Source: Branchinecta lynchi (Eukaryota > Arthropoda > Branchiopoda > Anostraca > Branchinectidae). From it: a stretch of 64,000 nucleotides of DNA. Location of the stretch: NCBI GenBank assembly GCA_023053575.1, contig JAKZAP010000009.1, positions 11,389,869-11,453,868 on the forward strand, given 5' to 3'. The notes under the pieces are model-generated. The model was not told where the DNA came from. It was given only the letters and a program-made list of their open reading frames with translations, and searched no databases. A program made the translations under genes and the position numbers. Below, piece by piece: positions 21,638-32,432 of this stretch. Within the stretch, counting starts at the first letter, position 1, and each line of letters starts with the position of its first letter.

Positions 21638-21830
21638 GATATTTCGGCCCGTCTTGGCAACGTCTTCCGTCAGGCTGTTGCTGGACTAAAAAAAAAACAA
21701 CTGCTGACAAGAACTCTTACCAAGAACGGACGAAATCAAAGATCGTAGCTGCTTTCCGTCTTTATCTGTTGTTTTAATAAGCATTTCCCGGTCAGCTTGG
21801 GCTCAAAGAGTGTTTACAAACTAAAGCCGC
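21638..21830 (-). mobile_element. Diverged ribozyme-bearing element fragment
   Basis: The minus-strand core at 21638-21673 has CTGACGG, a stem with GTTGCCAAGAC spacing, and GAAATATC. The right flank ends GGTCAGCTTGGGCTCAAAGA, the family terminus. The middle is A-rich and diverged. Confidence 0.6.
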
Positions 21831-21974
21831 ACAATTACATTTTTTGAGTATTTTGCTCTTTGCTCCGAAGTACCACAATTTCGCAGTGATTTCAAGGTGG
21901 TCCAAATATTCAAAAAGGAAGAAGTGGGTAGGTATTTTGTTCGCGAGCAAACCGACAATGCGGCATTTCACAGC

Positions 21975-22230
21975 TACAACCTAATTTATTCAAACAATGT
22001 TTACAACGGATACATCAGCTATGATTCTTCATCAGCGATATTTCGGCCCTTCTTGGCAAGGGTCCTCGTCAGGCTGTCAATCTTTTGGTTCAACTTCAGG
22101 GAAGGAAACAAACCTGTAATCTACAGGTTTTGTTGTGTTTTGTTTTGTTTTGTTGACGTATCCGTTGTAAACATTGTTTGAATAAATATTTCAAAGTCAG
22201 CTTGGGCTCAAAAAATATTTACAACCTAAT
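21975..22230 (-). mobile_element. Ribozyme-bearing element, best copy, 11-bp target duplication
   Basis: TACAACCTAAT flanks the 234-bp insert at 21975-21985 and 22220-22230. On the minus strand the core at 22037-22072 reads CTGACGA, then GGACCCTT, loop, AAGGGCC, GAAA and TATC. This has the conserved boxes and a stable stem II of a hammerhead ribozyme. Downstream GCTGATGA pairs with TCATAGC as a possible stem III, and ACAGC just before the core can pair with GTTGT after GTATCC as a short stem I. Outer ends match the 10.4-kb hairpin. No protein is encoded. Confidence 0.7.
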
Positions 22231-22758
22231 AACTAAGATATAGCGAAATGAAAAGAATTTGTTTTCACTCTTTTTATCCAAAGAAAGCTGGAGCACTTGG
22301 CTCTTGGCAGATGTTAAAGAGGGCCTCAAAATATGCTGTTACTGAGTAATACCAACTTCATTATGTATTTCATGACACCTATAAACGTTTCCTTCCGCTG
22401 AAGTGTTCTAAAAGCTGCGCAAACGTTCATTTCAAGTGTCCAACCCCCGACGAACCCGGGATTCTTAATTCCTTCCAGGTGCTCAGTGGCTCTACAGTAG
22501 CCTAAATAATAAGTAATGTCATGTCTGAGAGTTAAAACATTACCATGCAGTATATCATCCTTGCTAATATTTCTGTGTCTACTTTAATTTTTATTTCTGT
22601 TCTTGCCCGAGTGTTGCTATGTAAGAGAAGAATGTTTCATGTCTGGAATCTTGCTGGTTTTGCCAGTGACCCACAAGAGAGAGTAGGTCTAGATCAAGCT
22701 GAAGGTGACGACTGGATCAGGATGAGTATATCCAGGTTTTGATATGGACTTTAAGTTC
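22231..22758. other. No gene recognised
   Basis: A 65-codon plus frame at 22545-22742 starts with a hydrophobic stretch (IILANISVSTLIFISVLARV) but has no supporting context. Confidence 0.35.
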
Positions 22759-23200
22759 TGAATTTGTATTATAAGGTTTGAAGCCAAGCTGACCATTCCT
22801 TTCAAAATAAAATAGAAAAACGAGATTTTCGGGGTAAATTGTAAATATACACAGAGTTCAGAACTGTAAATTATCACAGATTTGTACATATACACTTTGA
22901 ACACGCACATTTTATCGTTCATTGTTTTACTTTTATTTGCATGTCGTTCAGTCCGCATCGTTTTTCTGGTTTTAGTTACATGTCGTCTTATTGTTTTTAG
23001 GTTCCGCATCGTTCTCCTGTTGTTATTGTGGTGGATTTTATGATTTAGTTTTGTTTTTTTCGCTGAGGACGGTTCGCCGGAAGTGCAACCGAAATATCCG
23101 AAACTATATTTATCCCTCGCACATCATCTAGAGGGGTAACTAGCTGATCAAGAAAAAACCCCGAAAATCTCGTTTTTCTATTTTATTTTGAATTTGTATT
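22759..23200 (+). mobile_element. Foldback element with hammerhead-like core, 12-bp target duplication
   Basis: TGAATTTGTATT flanks the 418-bp insert (22759-22770, 23189-23200). Inside, a perfect 35-bp inverted repeat (22801-22835 against 23158-23192) encloses the body. The plus-strand motif at 23063-23098 reads CTGAGGA, then GGTT paired with AACC, then GAAATATC. Its spacing matches the cores elsewhere while the stem bases differ. The left terminus is TTTGAAGCCAAGCTGACC. No open frame of note. Confidence 0.7.
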
Positions 23201-23440
23201 CCTATTTAACTTTTCTAAAGGCAAAAAAAAAAGGTAATCCAAATGTGCATACCTCTATAGAATACATAGTGTGTATTGGCTTCGGATTTGGAAACCCATA
23301 TTTCGTTGCATGCTTTGATTTAAAGTAATAGACACAGTCTGTCCATCCGTGCGTTGCAGATCGCACTTTGATTTTTGTACCGACTTCTTCATGCTTAATT
23401 CGATTCCTACCCTGTTTACAACCCACTATAAACGGAGGTT
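23201..23440 (-). repeat. Diverged copy of the 19.7-kb repeat
   Basis: The minus strand carries AATTAAGCATGAAGAAGTC and ATCAAAGTGCGATCTGC, matching the 394-bp repeat units. It retains a 74-codon frame containing RNRIKHEEVGTKIKVRS. Function unknown. Confidence 0.5.
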
Positions 23441-23579
23441 TTCACACTGATATATTTATTCTGACGCACAAATGAACTGCAAAAAGCTGCGTGTAGTGGT
23501 AAAAGAAAACTTATAATTAAGAGAGCGAGAAGTTTATTATAAACAAATAAATAAGTCCTAGGGTTGGCAAAAAAGAAAT

Positions 23580-24150
23580 GGGCCCAATTCACACAGAGAG
23601 CGAATTTCGCTATCGCCAGTCCTTAAACCTGCAGCAACAGGTAAAAAAACGCTTCGTCGGGCTTCGGCTCCGAGCCGGAAAAAAAGCAACGTCTAACAAA
23701 TAATTTGAGATGGATGTCGAACAGCTAACTAGCCTAGTTCAGAGTTTATACAGTAATGTGCGATACTGGTATTAAGGAATACAAAGACAACGGAATTAGA
23801 GAAAATGCCTGGAAAGAAATTAGTCAAGGTTTCGGAGAAGAAGGTACAGCGGAGACATCCGTCTCCGCGGAAAGGACGAAGTGCTAAGGAAAAGTACCAA
23901 GCCATCATCTATTCGGCTGGGCTCTCTCTGTCTAAGTAGCTTTCGACCTACGTCACCACATCCACTCAGTAACTCTGAAAACTATTAAGATCCCTTGCTT
24001 GTTGCTTCACCTCACTTCTACTAAAGGGGGTCTCCAGGAATCGTAAGCTGTCAGAAGCCATCGTCACGAGTCACAAGAGGCCATTTTTTCAGTTTACAGC
24101 AAATGAGAGCAGGCAGGGTCTGGACGAAAACGGTTACGACGCCCTTACAA
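23580..24150 (+). pseudogene. PIF/Harbinger-like 5' fragment with MADF (Myb/SANT-like) domain remnant
   Basis: GGGCCCAATTCACACAGAG at 23580 resembles terminal inverted repeats of animal PIF/Harbinger transposons. From 23710 the plus strand reads MDVEQLTSLVQSLYSNV, then after a one-base frame change KEYKDNGIRENAWKEIS and QGFGEE, a typical first half of a MADF domain. A third frame then gives a weak RRHPSPRKGRSAKEKY where the second half should be. These elements encode such a DNA-binding protein beside the DDE nuclease. No nuclease and no matching right end are visible, so this is a decayed fragment. A decayed host MADF gene is the alternative. Confidence 0.5.
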
Positions 24151-24670
24151 TCGTCAGTGTAGGACCCACTTAATTTACATTCCTACTTAAGAAAAATTTT
24201 AATCAAACTTAATTTCATTAAATTACAAATTTCTATTAACTATTTTTCTTTATTTCGTCTTGAATTTTCCCTTACAACGCACAACACATTATTTGCATAT
24301 TAGCAGCCGAAAAGTAAACTTTTCAATCAGACATCCTAAAAAAAACAGGAACGGTGTCCTTCCGAATATAGGTAATTAGTTTTGTTTCCCTTTTCTTTTG
24401 TTTTTTATTTGATTTAATTTAGTTCGTTTTTCTTATACAAATTGACATTTATCCTAGTTTTACAAACTGATTTTTGTCCAAGCACATGTGGTGGCGCAAA
24501 ATCAGGGATTCACGCAGCTGCATGCTGTATGGATCTGAAATTAAAATGCCCACGCCCAGATTTACCACATGCTGACAGCCGAAAAATGGTTTACTGCATA
24601 AAATATGATATAAGAGAATAAACAAATATAATAAATGCGATACTGCAACTTACTCGGCTTCAGAATGGCA
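24151..24670. other. No gene recognised
   Basis: AT-rich DNA without coding, RNA or shared-repeat signal. Confidence 0.4.
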
Positions 24671-25362
24671 GGAAGAGCCATGCCTTCATTGGAGCTGGAT
24701 GGCGATTGGTGGAAACGGAATGTTTTTGTGGCTAACCGATATGTGGTATGGACGAATATTGGAATGGGGAGCTAGGGACGGATATGGAGGTTGGAGAATT
24801 AGGAAAAATGGTGAGTATCAGGTTAAAAGACCAAGAGATCCAAACTTGTCAATTTCAGAAGGGCATTCCAGTGTCCCTGCGTTTCTTCGAGGCGGCCAAA
24901 GAGACTTGGGGCGTATTATATTTAAAGCAGGGTTAAGTAAGGAGGATATTAAGTATATTATTGAGATGAGGGCTGATAGTTTACCACTTGGGGCAAAGAG
25001 AAAATATATTGGTAAAGTAAACGAGAGAATTGGTCCTTACTTCTGTCCTATGTCTGGTCATGAGGACGAAAGCGTAGTCCATTTGATGTGTGATTGTGTG
25101 GAATTGAATGAATGGAGAAAGGAGATATTTGGTGAGAGAGTGTTTAATAAAGAATGGATGGTAAGGATGATGAAGGATGAATGTTTTGTTACTGTAAAAA
25201 TACTTGGACGTTACTTGAGGCTTTCGATGGAGCATAGAAGGAGATTTTTAGAATAGGAGCTGTGTGTTAGCTATGTAAGTGAGTGCATTTTTTATAATTT
25301 TTGTTGCCATGGCCCTCGGGCTTTTTTCGGTAATTACATTTTATTCAATTCTATTCTATGAC
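24671..25362 (+). pseudogene. LINE C-terminus and 3' UTR, family L
   Basis: The 3' end of a non-LTR retrotransposon. KAGLSKEDIKYIIEMRADSL, PYFCPMSGHEDESVVHLMC and LRLSMEHRRRFLE precede a stop at 25254-25256. The zinc motif has lost its second cysteine (CPMS). Upstream, FEAAKETWG lies in one frame and continues as IIFKAG in another, so there is a frameshift near 24910. The UTR has GCCATGGCCCTCGGGCTTTT and ends in an (ATTCT)n tail. The reverse transcriptase domain is absent, so this is a 5'-truncated copy. A 185-codon open frame from 24699 spans the frameshift and is only partly authentic. Confidence 0.8.
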
Positions 25363-25506
25363 ACTGTAGAGCCTATATAATTACAGCCGATCAGCAATTT
25401 CAAGAACTGACGCAACGCCCAAGCAGACATTAGTTGCGTTTTTTATCCGAATTCTCCGATTCCGCGTTTTTTGGACTATTCAGATGAAGTGAATTCTCCT
25501 TCTTGC

Positions 25507-26557
25507 GTTTTTGGGATCCCAAAACGTAAGTGGAGGGATACCTATGACATCGCAAAAATGTCCGACTGTCCGTCCGTCCGTCTGTCTGTCTGTCTGTAAG
25601 CACGATAACTCTACAAGGGAACGAGATATTTTGATGGAACTTGGTGTGAGAATTCATTGACTCAAGGGTAAGGTCAAGTTCGTAGATGGGCTATGTAGCA
25701 CTACATTTAGGGGTGGGGGAGGGGGTTCAAATTAAGGAACAAACAAAATGTTTTTAAACAGCTAATGTGATAGTCGATTATGGGGTAAGGAGACACGATG
25801 AGCACGATAGTAAAAACCATTTTCTCGCCGGACAAGTAGTTCGTCCGGATTCCGGCAAAAAACGGAAAGTTGGTTAAAAGTAAAAGTTTTATTTGAAGTT
25901 GATTAAATGGCCGATTTCGAGGTAAGAAGACATGCTAAACACGATATTGAAAACCATTTCTCGTCGAACAAGTAGTTCGTCGGGAATCCAGCGAAAACCG
26001 GAAAGTTGGATAAAAGTAAAAGTTTCATTTGAAGTTGATTAAATGTTCGATTAAGGGGTAAAAAGACATGCTAAACACGATGGTGAAAACAATTTTCTGG
26101 CCGGACAACTAGTTCCCGGAAAATTTGTTAAAAGCAAAAGTTTGATTAGATGACAGATTAAGGGGTAAGAAGAGAGGCTGAGTCTGTATACGATAATCAT
26201 TTTTTACCCGGACATATAATTAGTCCGGAATCCGGTTGTAACCGGAATTTTTGTAAGTCAAAGTTTTATTTGAAGCTGATTAGTTGTTCTTTATAGAGAT
26301 TAGGAGATACGCTGGATTCGTTTCTGAATTTTCTTTTTTTGCTGGAATAGTAGTTCGCTCGGAATTCAGACAAACTGGAAACTTGGCAGAAGTAAAACAG
26401 GAAGTCTCGGTCAGTATCGTCAAAATAGATAGGTATATCTGAGCTTGGTTTTCTCTGATGATTCGCCTGGCGAAGACTGGATCTGGCAAAGACAAGACCC
26501 AATGTTTGAAGCAAATATTAGATTTTTGGGATCCCATCGACACCTTTGGTCTTGTTG
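25507..26557 (-). mobile_element. H1 tandem-repeat element, copy 4
   Basis: Starts TTTTTGGGATCCCAAAACG, then (GTCC/GTCT)n, and ends GGGATCCCATCGACACC with TTTGGTCTTGTT. The core shows at least four diverged units with CATGCTAAACACGAT, GTAGTTCGTCCGG and AAAGTTTTATTTGAAGTTGA. The 82- and 115-codon minus frames near 26266-26627 are repeat translations. Confidence 0.8.
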
Positions 26558-26825
26558 TCAGAGTCAAGAACGGGGAAAGCCTCGCGATTCTGCATCTGGC
26601 AAATACAAGACCCAATGTGTGAATCAAATATTAGATTTGTGGGATCCCATCGACACCTTTGGTCTTGTTGTCAGAGTCAAGAACGGGGAAAGCCTCGCGA
26701 TTCTGCATCTGGCAAAGACAAGACCCAATGTGTGAAGCAAATATTAGATTTTTGGGATCCCATCGACACCTTTGGTCTTGTTGTCAGAGTCGAGAACAGG
26801 GAAAGCCTCGCGATTCTGCAGAATC
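26474..26825. repeat. 113-bp tandem triplication at an H1 terminus
   Basis: GATCCCATCGACACCTTTGG recurs at 26530, 26643 and 26756, exactly 113 bp apart and almost identical, so expansion was recent. Because 113 is not a multiple of three, the units give overlapping frames in all three phases, all reading ESRTGKASRFC-like strings. None is a gene. Confidence 0.9.
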
Positions 26826-27594
26826 AAGAAGTTGCTCCCATGGTGAATTCTCGATTCTACTCTCTCTGTTCTCCTCCATGATTGGTCAAAAGAGTGCGGG
26901 TGCGCAAAATGCATAAATACGTATACCGGGTTGCGGACGAGCTGCAAAATTAGTGTTTTTGTCAAAAGCGAGAATGGAGAAGTCAGAGGAGCAAAAACGG
27001 TAATTTGTACGAGAATCGAGAATTCAGAAGCGAGAATTCGGAAAGGAGAATGCCGATCAAAAACGCAACTATTGCTGGAAGGGCGTATTCTTCTAATGTC
27101 ATGTTTTTATTTATTTCGTGTCTTTCAGCTGTTATCCGTTTTGTTCCTTTTTTGTTGATTTCCTTTTCATTCTTCGTGTTACTGCCTCTTCTGTCTTACG
27201 ATGGAGTGACGGATTAAAGAATAAAAGTCATTCATTAAAAAAATCCACCACACTTCACAAAAGCGCGTCCAGGTATCGTGAAAACCTAGTCACCCTGCAC
27301 CCAAAATAATCTTAATCAATCGCACAATTCACCTGTATAATACTACTACTAATAATAATTTGTTTGCAAGCATTCCACTGCACAAAAACAATGTGAAGAT
27401 AGTCGAGTAAAGAAGGAAAAAAAAACACAAAGAAACAACAAGAGAAACACTAGTGCAATAATATAAACACAAAAATCAACAGAACAAACGGTTGAGCCCG
27501 TCAGATGGAGTAAGCTTGTATTTTTAAGTTTCAACTGAATTTTTCCACAATCTCCCATCACACCTTTTCTCTCTACTTTGAGGTGAAAATAGTA
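26826..27594. other. No gene recognised; possible LINE 3' UTR near 27075-27245
   Basis: TTACGATGGAGTGACGG followed by AATAAAAGTCATTCATT and A-rich sequence near 27197-27243 resembles a LINE 3' end. The rest is unassigned; TAATAATAA lies near 27348. Confidence 0.35.
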
Positions 27595-27645
27595 AACAGT
27601 AATATCATGCGAACAGTAATATCATGCGAACAGTAAAATCATGCG
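27595..27645. repeat. 17-bp tandem repeat, three copies
   Basis: AACAGTAATATCATGCG occurs twice, then once with one change. Confidence 0.9.
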
Positions 27646-27724
27646 TGTAACAATTCTCGCTTTTACGTGATAGTTGTGATGCAAGCGCCCGTAGTTCATG
27701 CAATTAAAGCACGAATGGTACTAC

Positions 27725-27872
27725 TTTTTGGGATCCCAAAACGTAAGTGATATGATATCGCAAAAGTTGTCCGTCCGTCCGTTTGTCCGTCTGTGCGCGC
27801 TATAACTCTCGAAGAGAATGAGATATTTTGATGAAACGTGGTGTGAGGACTCTTTGGGTCAAGAGTAAGGGT
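27725..27872 (-). mobile_element. H1 tandem-repeat element, terminal fragment
   Basis: TTTTTGGGATCCCAAAACG, a short GTCC block, ATAACTCTCGAAGAGAATGA and GTGTGAGGACTCTTTGGGTC correspond to the microsatellite end only. Confidence 0.7.
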
Positions 27873-28060
27873 ATCCAGAGTTAGACATAGTGCATGCCAA
27901 ACGCTAGATATATCCGATTCTGATTGGTTGATTTCTTAGCTCCACTCAAATCATTAATATTTTATTGGGCTAGGCTACCATTTTGCAAAGGGTATCCAGC
28001 GATATGTACAGGTTATACCAAACTCTAGATATATCCTGCGTTTTGCATAGCGTGTCAGGG
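27873..28060. repeat. Diverged direct repeat with GGGTATCCAG
   Basis: GGGTATCCAG followed about 30 bp later by a CTAGATATATCC block appears at 27869-27911 and again at 27990-28036. Confidence 0.6.
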
Positions 28061-29590
28061 GTTTGTGGTATACTGGTCTCTTATCGGACAATAATGCTCA
28101 AGGAAACCATTTTTTTTCTTCCCGTCCACATAACGATTCACTAATAGACTCCAGGTTAGCAAAAACACAACCTTTGCTCATCATTTTTTGTCTTTACCCA
28201 ATACTAAACCAAGTCGAAATACCGTCAAAACTACCTAAATGTACCCTTAGACATGAGCTTGCACCGCGCGTACCTTTCGCACGGTCGTTCGCGCAAGCGA
28301 TAAGGTACATCAGGCGGCAGTCTTGTATAGTACTATCGCTGAGACGGTACAAAACAGTTTCAGTAAAAACGATTAAGAAAGGAGGCGTGGATTTTTTGAA
28401 TAAATGTGAAAAACGGGAGAATTGAATCTTGTTTATGAATGAATTATTTGGAATGGTTAGTGTGGAATGATAGCAAGTGTTTAGTGCGCTGGGTTTGCTA
28501 ATGCTCAGTGAACGCAAGGGATGTATGTTGGTGAGGATAGCCGGTATCGGTTCATTGAGAATTGTGTCCGATATCAAGTCCGGTCTAGGCAGTCTCCAAT
28601 GCCGCAAGTGGAGTTCAACACATGAACTTCAGGAGGTAAAGTTTCACTTTTTACACTTCTGGTCCTTTCTATTAGACCTACTTAAGATTTCGGAAGTACA
28701 AGATACTCGTTACGTGTTCCCAACTTTACTAAAACATGAAAATCCGTGTTTACTTCAAGTTTAACGATTATTCTTCTACATAAAATCTATTAGAATGTTG
28801 CTTACATAAAGACACTCATCGTGTTTCAACTTTTTTCGTAAACTCGAAAATTCGTGTTCAATGTTTTTGTTCAAGTTGAATAATCTATATTCTTGAAACA
28901 AACTATAATAACCTTAAAACTACAGAAAATGTGAAAGAACACTCTTATTTTTCTATAGTCATGTAGCCAATACCTTCACTGCATGAAAAACCGAATATGT
29001 TTATTTCCACAAATTCGCGTTTATTTTCAAGTTTAATAATTTTGATCATGGATACAAACTTTTATAATATAGACTAGGATAAATAAAACAAATATTAACT
29101 TCAAAAATAGTTCATAGACCTGTAGCCAATACCTTTCAGTTCATCAAAGCCCGAATTGGCGAGTGTTCACCCCAACTTGCGCGCACAAGTTGGGAATAAC
29201 TTACTTTTCGGCCGGAAATTGTAGGGTCAAAATCGAGCAATTGATTCGAACGAATTTTCTGTCACTTTATATTGGTTAAAAATCTTCAATTATGGTGAAA
29301 ACATCCCTGCTAATTGTGCAGTCGATCCTTCACGTTTGAATCAGTTCTCAATCATTTATTTGTGTCTTATTTCAAACTTTTTACCTTTAGAAGTTCTGAC
29401 AGTTTATTTTACTAACCAATCAAACCAATTTTTCCAACGCAATTCACAAGTTTCAGTTATCTACACAAGAACACGAACTTAACTTTGAGTTGTAATTCTC
29501 ACAGTCCACTTTCTCTTTTTGCACTATTAGTGACTTAGTGTCACTCACACTCAAAGTTCACTATGAGTCTGTATTGTTAATGTCACTCAC
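28061..29590. other. No gene recognised
   Basis: Frames of 120 codons (28063-28425, plus) and 137 codons (28194-28607, minus) overlap on opposite strands. Neither shows a recognisable domain, and both may be chance. Confidence 0.35.
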
Positions 29591-29630
29591 ACTCACAGTG
29601 CACTGTGAGTCGCACTGTGAGTGTCACTGC
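29581..29630. repeat. Palindromic CACTCACACTCACAGTGCAC cluster
   Basis: ACTCACAGTGCACTGTGAGT (29591-29610) is a perfect 20-bp palindrome. It is surrounded by further inverted GTCACTCACACTCA and TGAGTGTCAC words. Confidence 0.8.
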
Positions 29631-29767
29631 AGAAAGGCACGACGATGAACAATTTCTTATAACATTACCATCTGCTTCAAATCCGTCTCTTCTGCTTTTC
29701 TTATTTTATTCTTACTGACAAAAAGCCCCCCAATGAACGACATAAAAAAAAAATGCAAATACATCAT

Positions 29768-30160
29768 TAGTAGCGTTTTTGCAGATACCATGGTATCTGA
29801 TACCACGGTCTAAAGTCGATTGTGCAGGTATCGTGGTATCTGATACCACGGTCAAAAGGCGTTTTTGCAGTTATCGTGGTATCTGATACTCAGATACCAC
29901 GGTCCGACCGTGGTAACTATGATCATGCTATCTGAACAATCATCTCACTTTCATCAAATTGGCGGAAAAGAAGTTTAGCACTTAGTGATGTGACTGAATA
30001 TCAGTTTTTATTTTGGGATGACTTCGAAAAGCGCAATTTCGGCAATTGTCGTTTTTGCAGAGCAATTGTATATCAGATACCACGATAACTGCAAAAACGA
30101 CTAATTGCAGATCCAGTTACCGTGGTAACAGATACCATGGTATCTTTAGAAACGCAACTA
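29768..30160. mobile_element. Palindrome-rich MITE family F
   Basis: The left end TAGTAGCGTTTTTGCAGATA and the right end TATCTTTAGAAACGCAACTA are inverted partners, and each carries ATACCATGGTATCTG with TACCACGGT. Inside, GTATCGTGGTATCTGATACC recurs in both orientations at least three more times. TA at both ends would fit a TA target, but it cannot be told from the terminal repeat. No coding capacity. Confidence 0.7.
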
Positions 30161-32215
30161 TTGTAAACGTTATATTATCTCATATTATTAAGGAGATATC
30201 TTTGTCTGAAAATTCAAGAACTGAATCCTTCAACTCTCTTAATACTAAATCTTGACATGGTACGGCTTTGGGAGACATTTTTACCTGACAAACAAACACT
30301 GAATTCTTGAGCTCTCTCAATACTCTCAACTTTTCATCCTCTGGGTATAGGGACAGTTTGAGATGCTACCCGTCGGCAACCCCTGGTACATTATTGTCCC
30401 CGTCAGCGACGATATTGTGACGTCAAAATAGGAATTTACAATTCGGCTATACTTCCCTTATGCTTACTGACTGTATTTATGTGATGTCGTTATTGTGTGG
30501 GGTTGTTTAATTTACAGATGTAAAAAAAGAAAAAAAAGATGACTAGCTTGTAAAGCCCGACCGTAACGGAAGATTTTAAATTTTTTTTTGTTGAGAGAAG
30601 AATTTAAGAACTCGACTGTTTTATGCCATTTGCGATAATATTATTTGTTATTTAATTTCACTGTATTTACAGCAGAGATGTGACTAGAATGATTTTTCAA
30701 TTTCGTTCGCTGATCTCACCTAAAATTAATCAAATAATCAGAAAAAGACAATGATTTTAAAACTGATACAAGTTAGCATCAAAAGCTCGCTCTTTTAACT
30801 AGCAATAATGTGTGTGTTTTCAGGCCAGCACAAACATATCAGAAAATGAGCATTATAATGTGTTAATTGTTTTTTTTTTATTATGGTTGTGCTTGTATCG
30901 CGTTTCATATGTGACTCGTAATATTTCGTTTCCAGCAACAGGGTACGACTCGAGTTTTAAGCTCTTCCCAAATTTGGCTTCACGTTTCAAACATGAAAAG
31001 CCAAATTCTATTGAAGATATCGTTTAGATATCAAATTCTGATCACGTTTGCAGCTTAAAAAAGTAATAACTTCATGAAAAAAAAAATTTGCCGAGTATAG
31101 CACACCATATGTTTACGGAAATTATAGAAAATGAAATAAGAGTGAATACAGACTGGTCGTCTAATTCTCATGAAGGCTGAGAGTAAAAATTGTATATAGG
31201 CTAAATCGGCATTAGAGTTTTGGTGTGAATTTAACCTTATTGTATAGAAACAGCTTCGAAAAATATTGATTTATTGTGTTTAGCCAAGGGTCATTCATCG
31301 CCTATTCTACTTATAACTTCCAGAGATATTCATTTAGCCATGGGTGGACCATACAAATGATCCAACACCAATCTACGATACGCAGCCTACAATAACAGAA
31401 CAAGTATAAGACCTTTCACTCCTCCTGAGCGGGTACCTCCTATTTTAATTATCGATCAGATAATCTCAAAACAGTTTTATAATTTTGTAATTTGTAGGCG
31501 TGAGATACCAGGGAAGAGCTTAAATAAAACACATCATTTAAAGGTGTTTTTCTGTACGATGTTATGTTGGTTCTTTGTCTGCGTGACTAATTACAGGTAT
31601 CCCCTAATTACGTGTACTTTTTGTCCCTATCTTCTTGTACTCGTATTGCCTTTCTCTATTGCATGGCGTTCGAAGTGGAATCAGAGTAGTAGAAATAATA
31701 ATAATAAACTACTCATATCTACACCCACGTTGGTAATGAGAAAGCTACCAGGACTTACTGCTATTTGAATAATAGCTTTCTTGGTTATTAAGAACTACAT
31801 GTTATTTTCGATGTCCCTCATATTTTTTCGAACTAGTTGTAGGTTTTCGTCAAGTTCTTGAAAGTTTCGTCAAGTTAGGACCCAGAGGTTAGTTTCGTCA
31901 AATCTATCTTGTTCTGCTCTATCGTAATAGCTTGCGATACAACTCGAAACAGGCTCTAGCTTCCACTAGCAAATGCATATTTTGTAATCAGACTCGAGAT
32001 TTTTTACCTGTTCGACAGGAAGAAGAATCAGCCAATCAAACGGTGAACAGAAGAAGAATCAGCCAATCAACACCTCAGTCTCGTTGTGGTAAAGTGTCAC
32101 GATTACCAGAAGCTGCAGTAAATTTTTTTTTCAATTTATGGACGACAACTTAATGAAATAAAATAAAAATTACTACCGAATAAACATTTTATAACTATAA
32201 TATATTTCATTTACG
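30161..32215. other. No gene recognised
   Basis: AT-rich. A 21-bp direct repeat with GAAGAATCAGCCAATCAA lies at 32019-32039 and 32050-32070. Frames of about 70 codons at 30812 and 31932 show no known motif. Confidence 0.4.
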
Positions 32216-32432
32216 TAGAAAACCTAGAAACAATGCACAACATATTCAATTGAGGTCCGTCAACAAGATGAAGGAAAATTGAAACCACCCATGGACCTCC
32301 ATGATGTTCCGGTTTACTGAATTTTAATTATTTTGGTTACTGTTGATGTTATGCTGTTTCTCTCTCTTTTCATTTTTTACCATACTCCATCTTTACCTAG
32401 ACGGGTTACAAATAAAATTTAATTTAATTTAA
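32216..32432 (+). mobile_element. LINE-like 3' terminus with (ATTTA)n tail
   Basis: Unstructured UTR-like sequence ends GACGGGTTACAAATAAAAT followed by repeated TTTAA. No coding remnant is recognisable, so family membership is unknown. Confidence 0.4.

Noticed and set aside
22037..22072. Interpretation of the repeated core as a SINE core domain or protein-coding motif
   Set aside because: The frame is not kept, the motif occurs in both orientations, and paired changes in its stem fit a structured RNA better.
26445..26916. Three overlapping plus frames of 85-111 codons with ESRTGKASRFC
   Set aside because: They are the same 113-bp unit read in three phases.
28063..28607. Overlapping 120- and 137-codon frames on opposite strands
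   Set aside because: No motif on either strand and no way to choose between them; probably chance.
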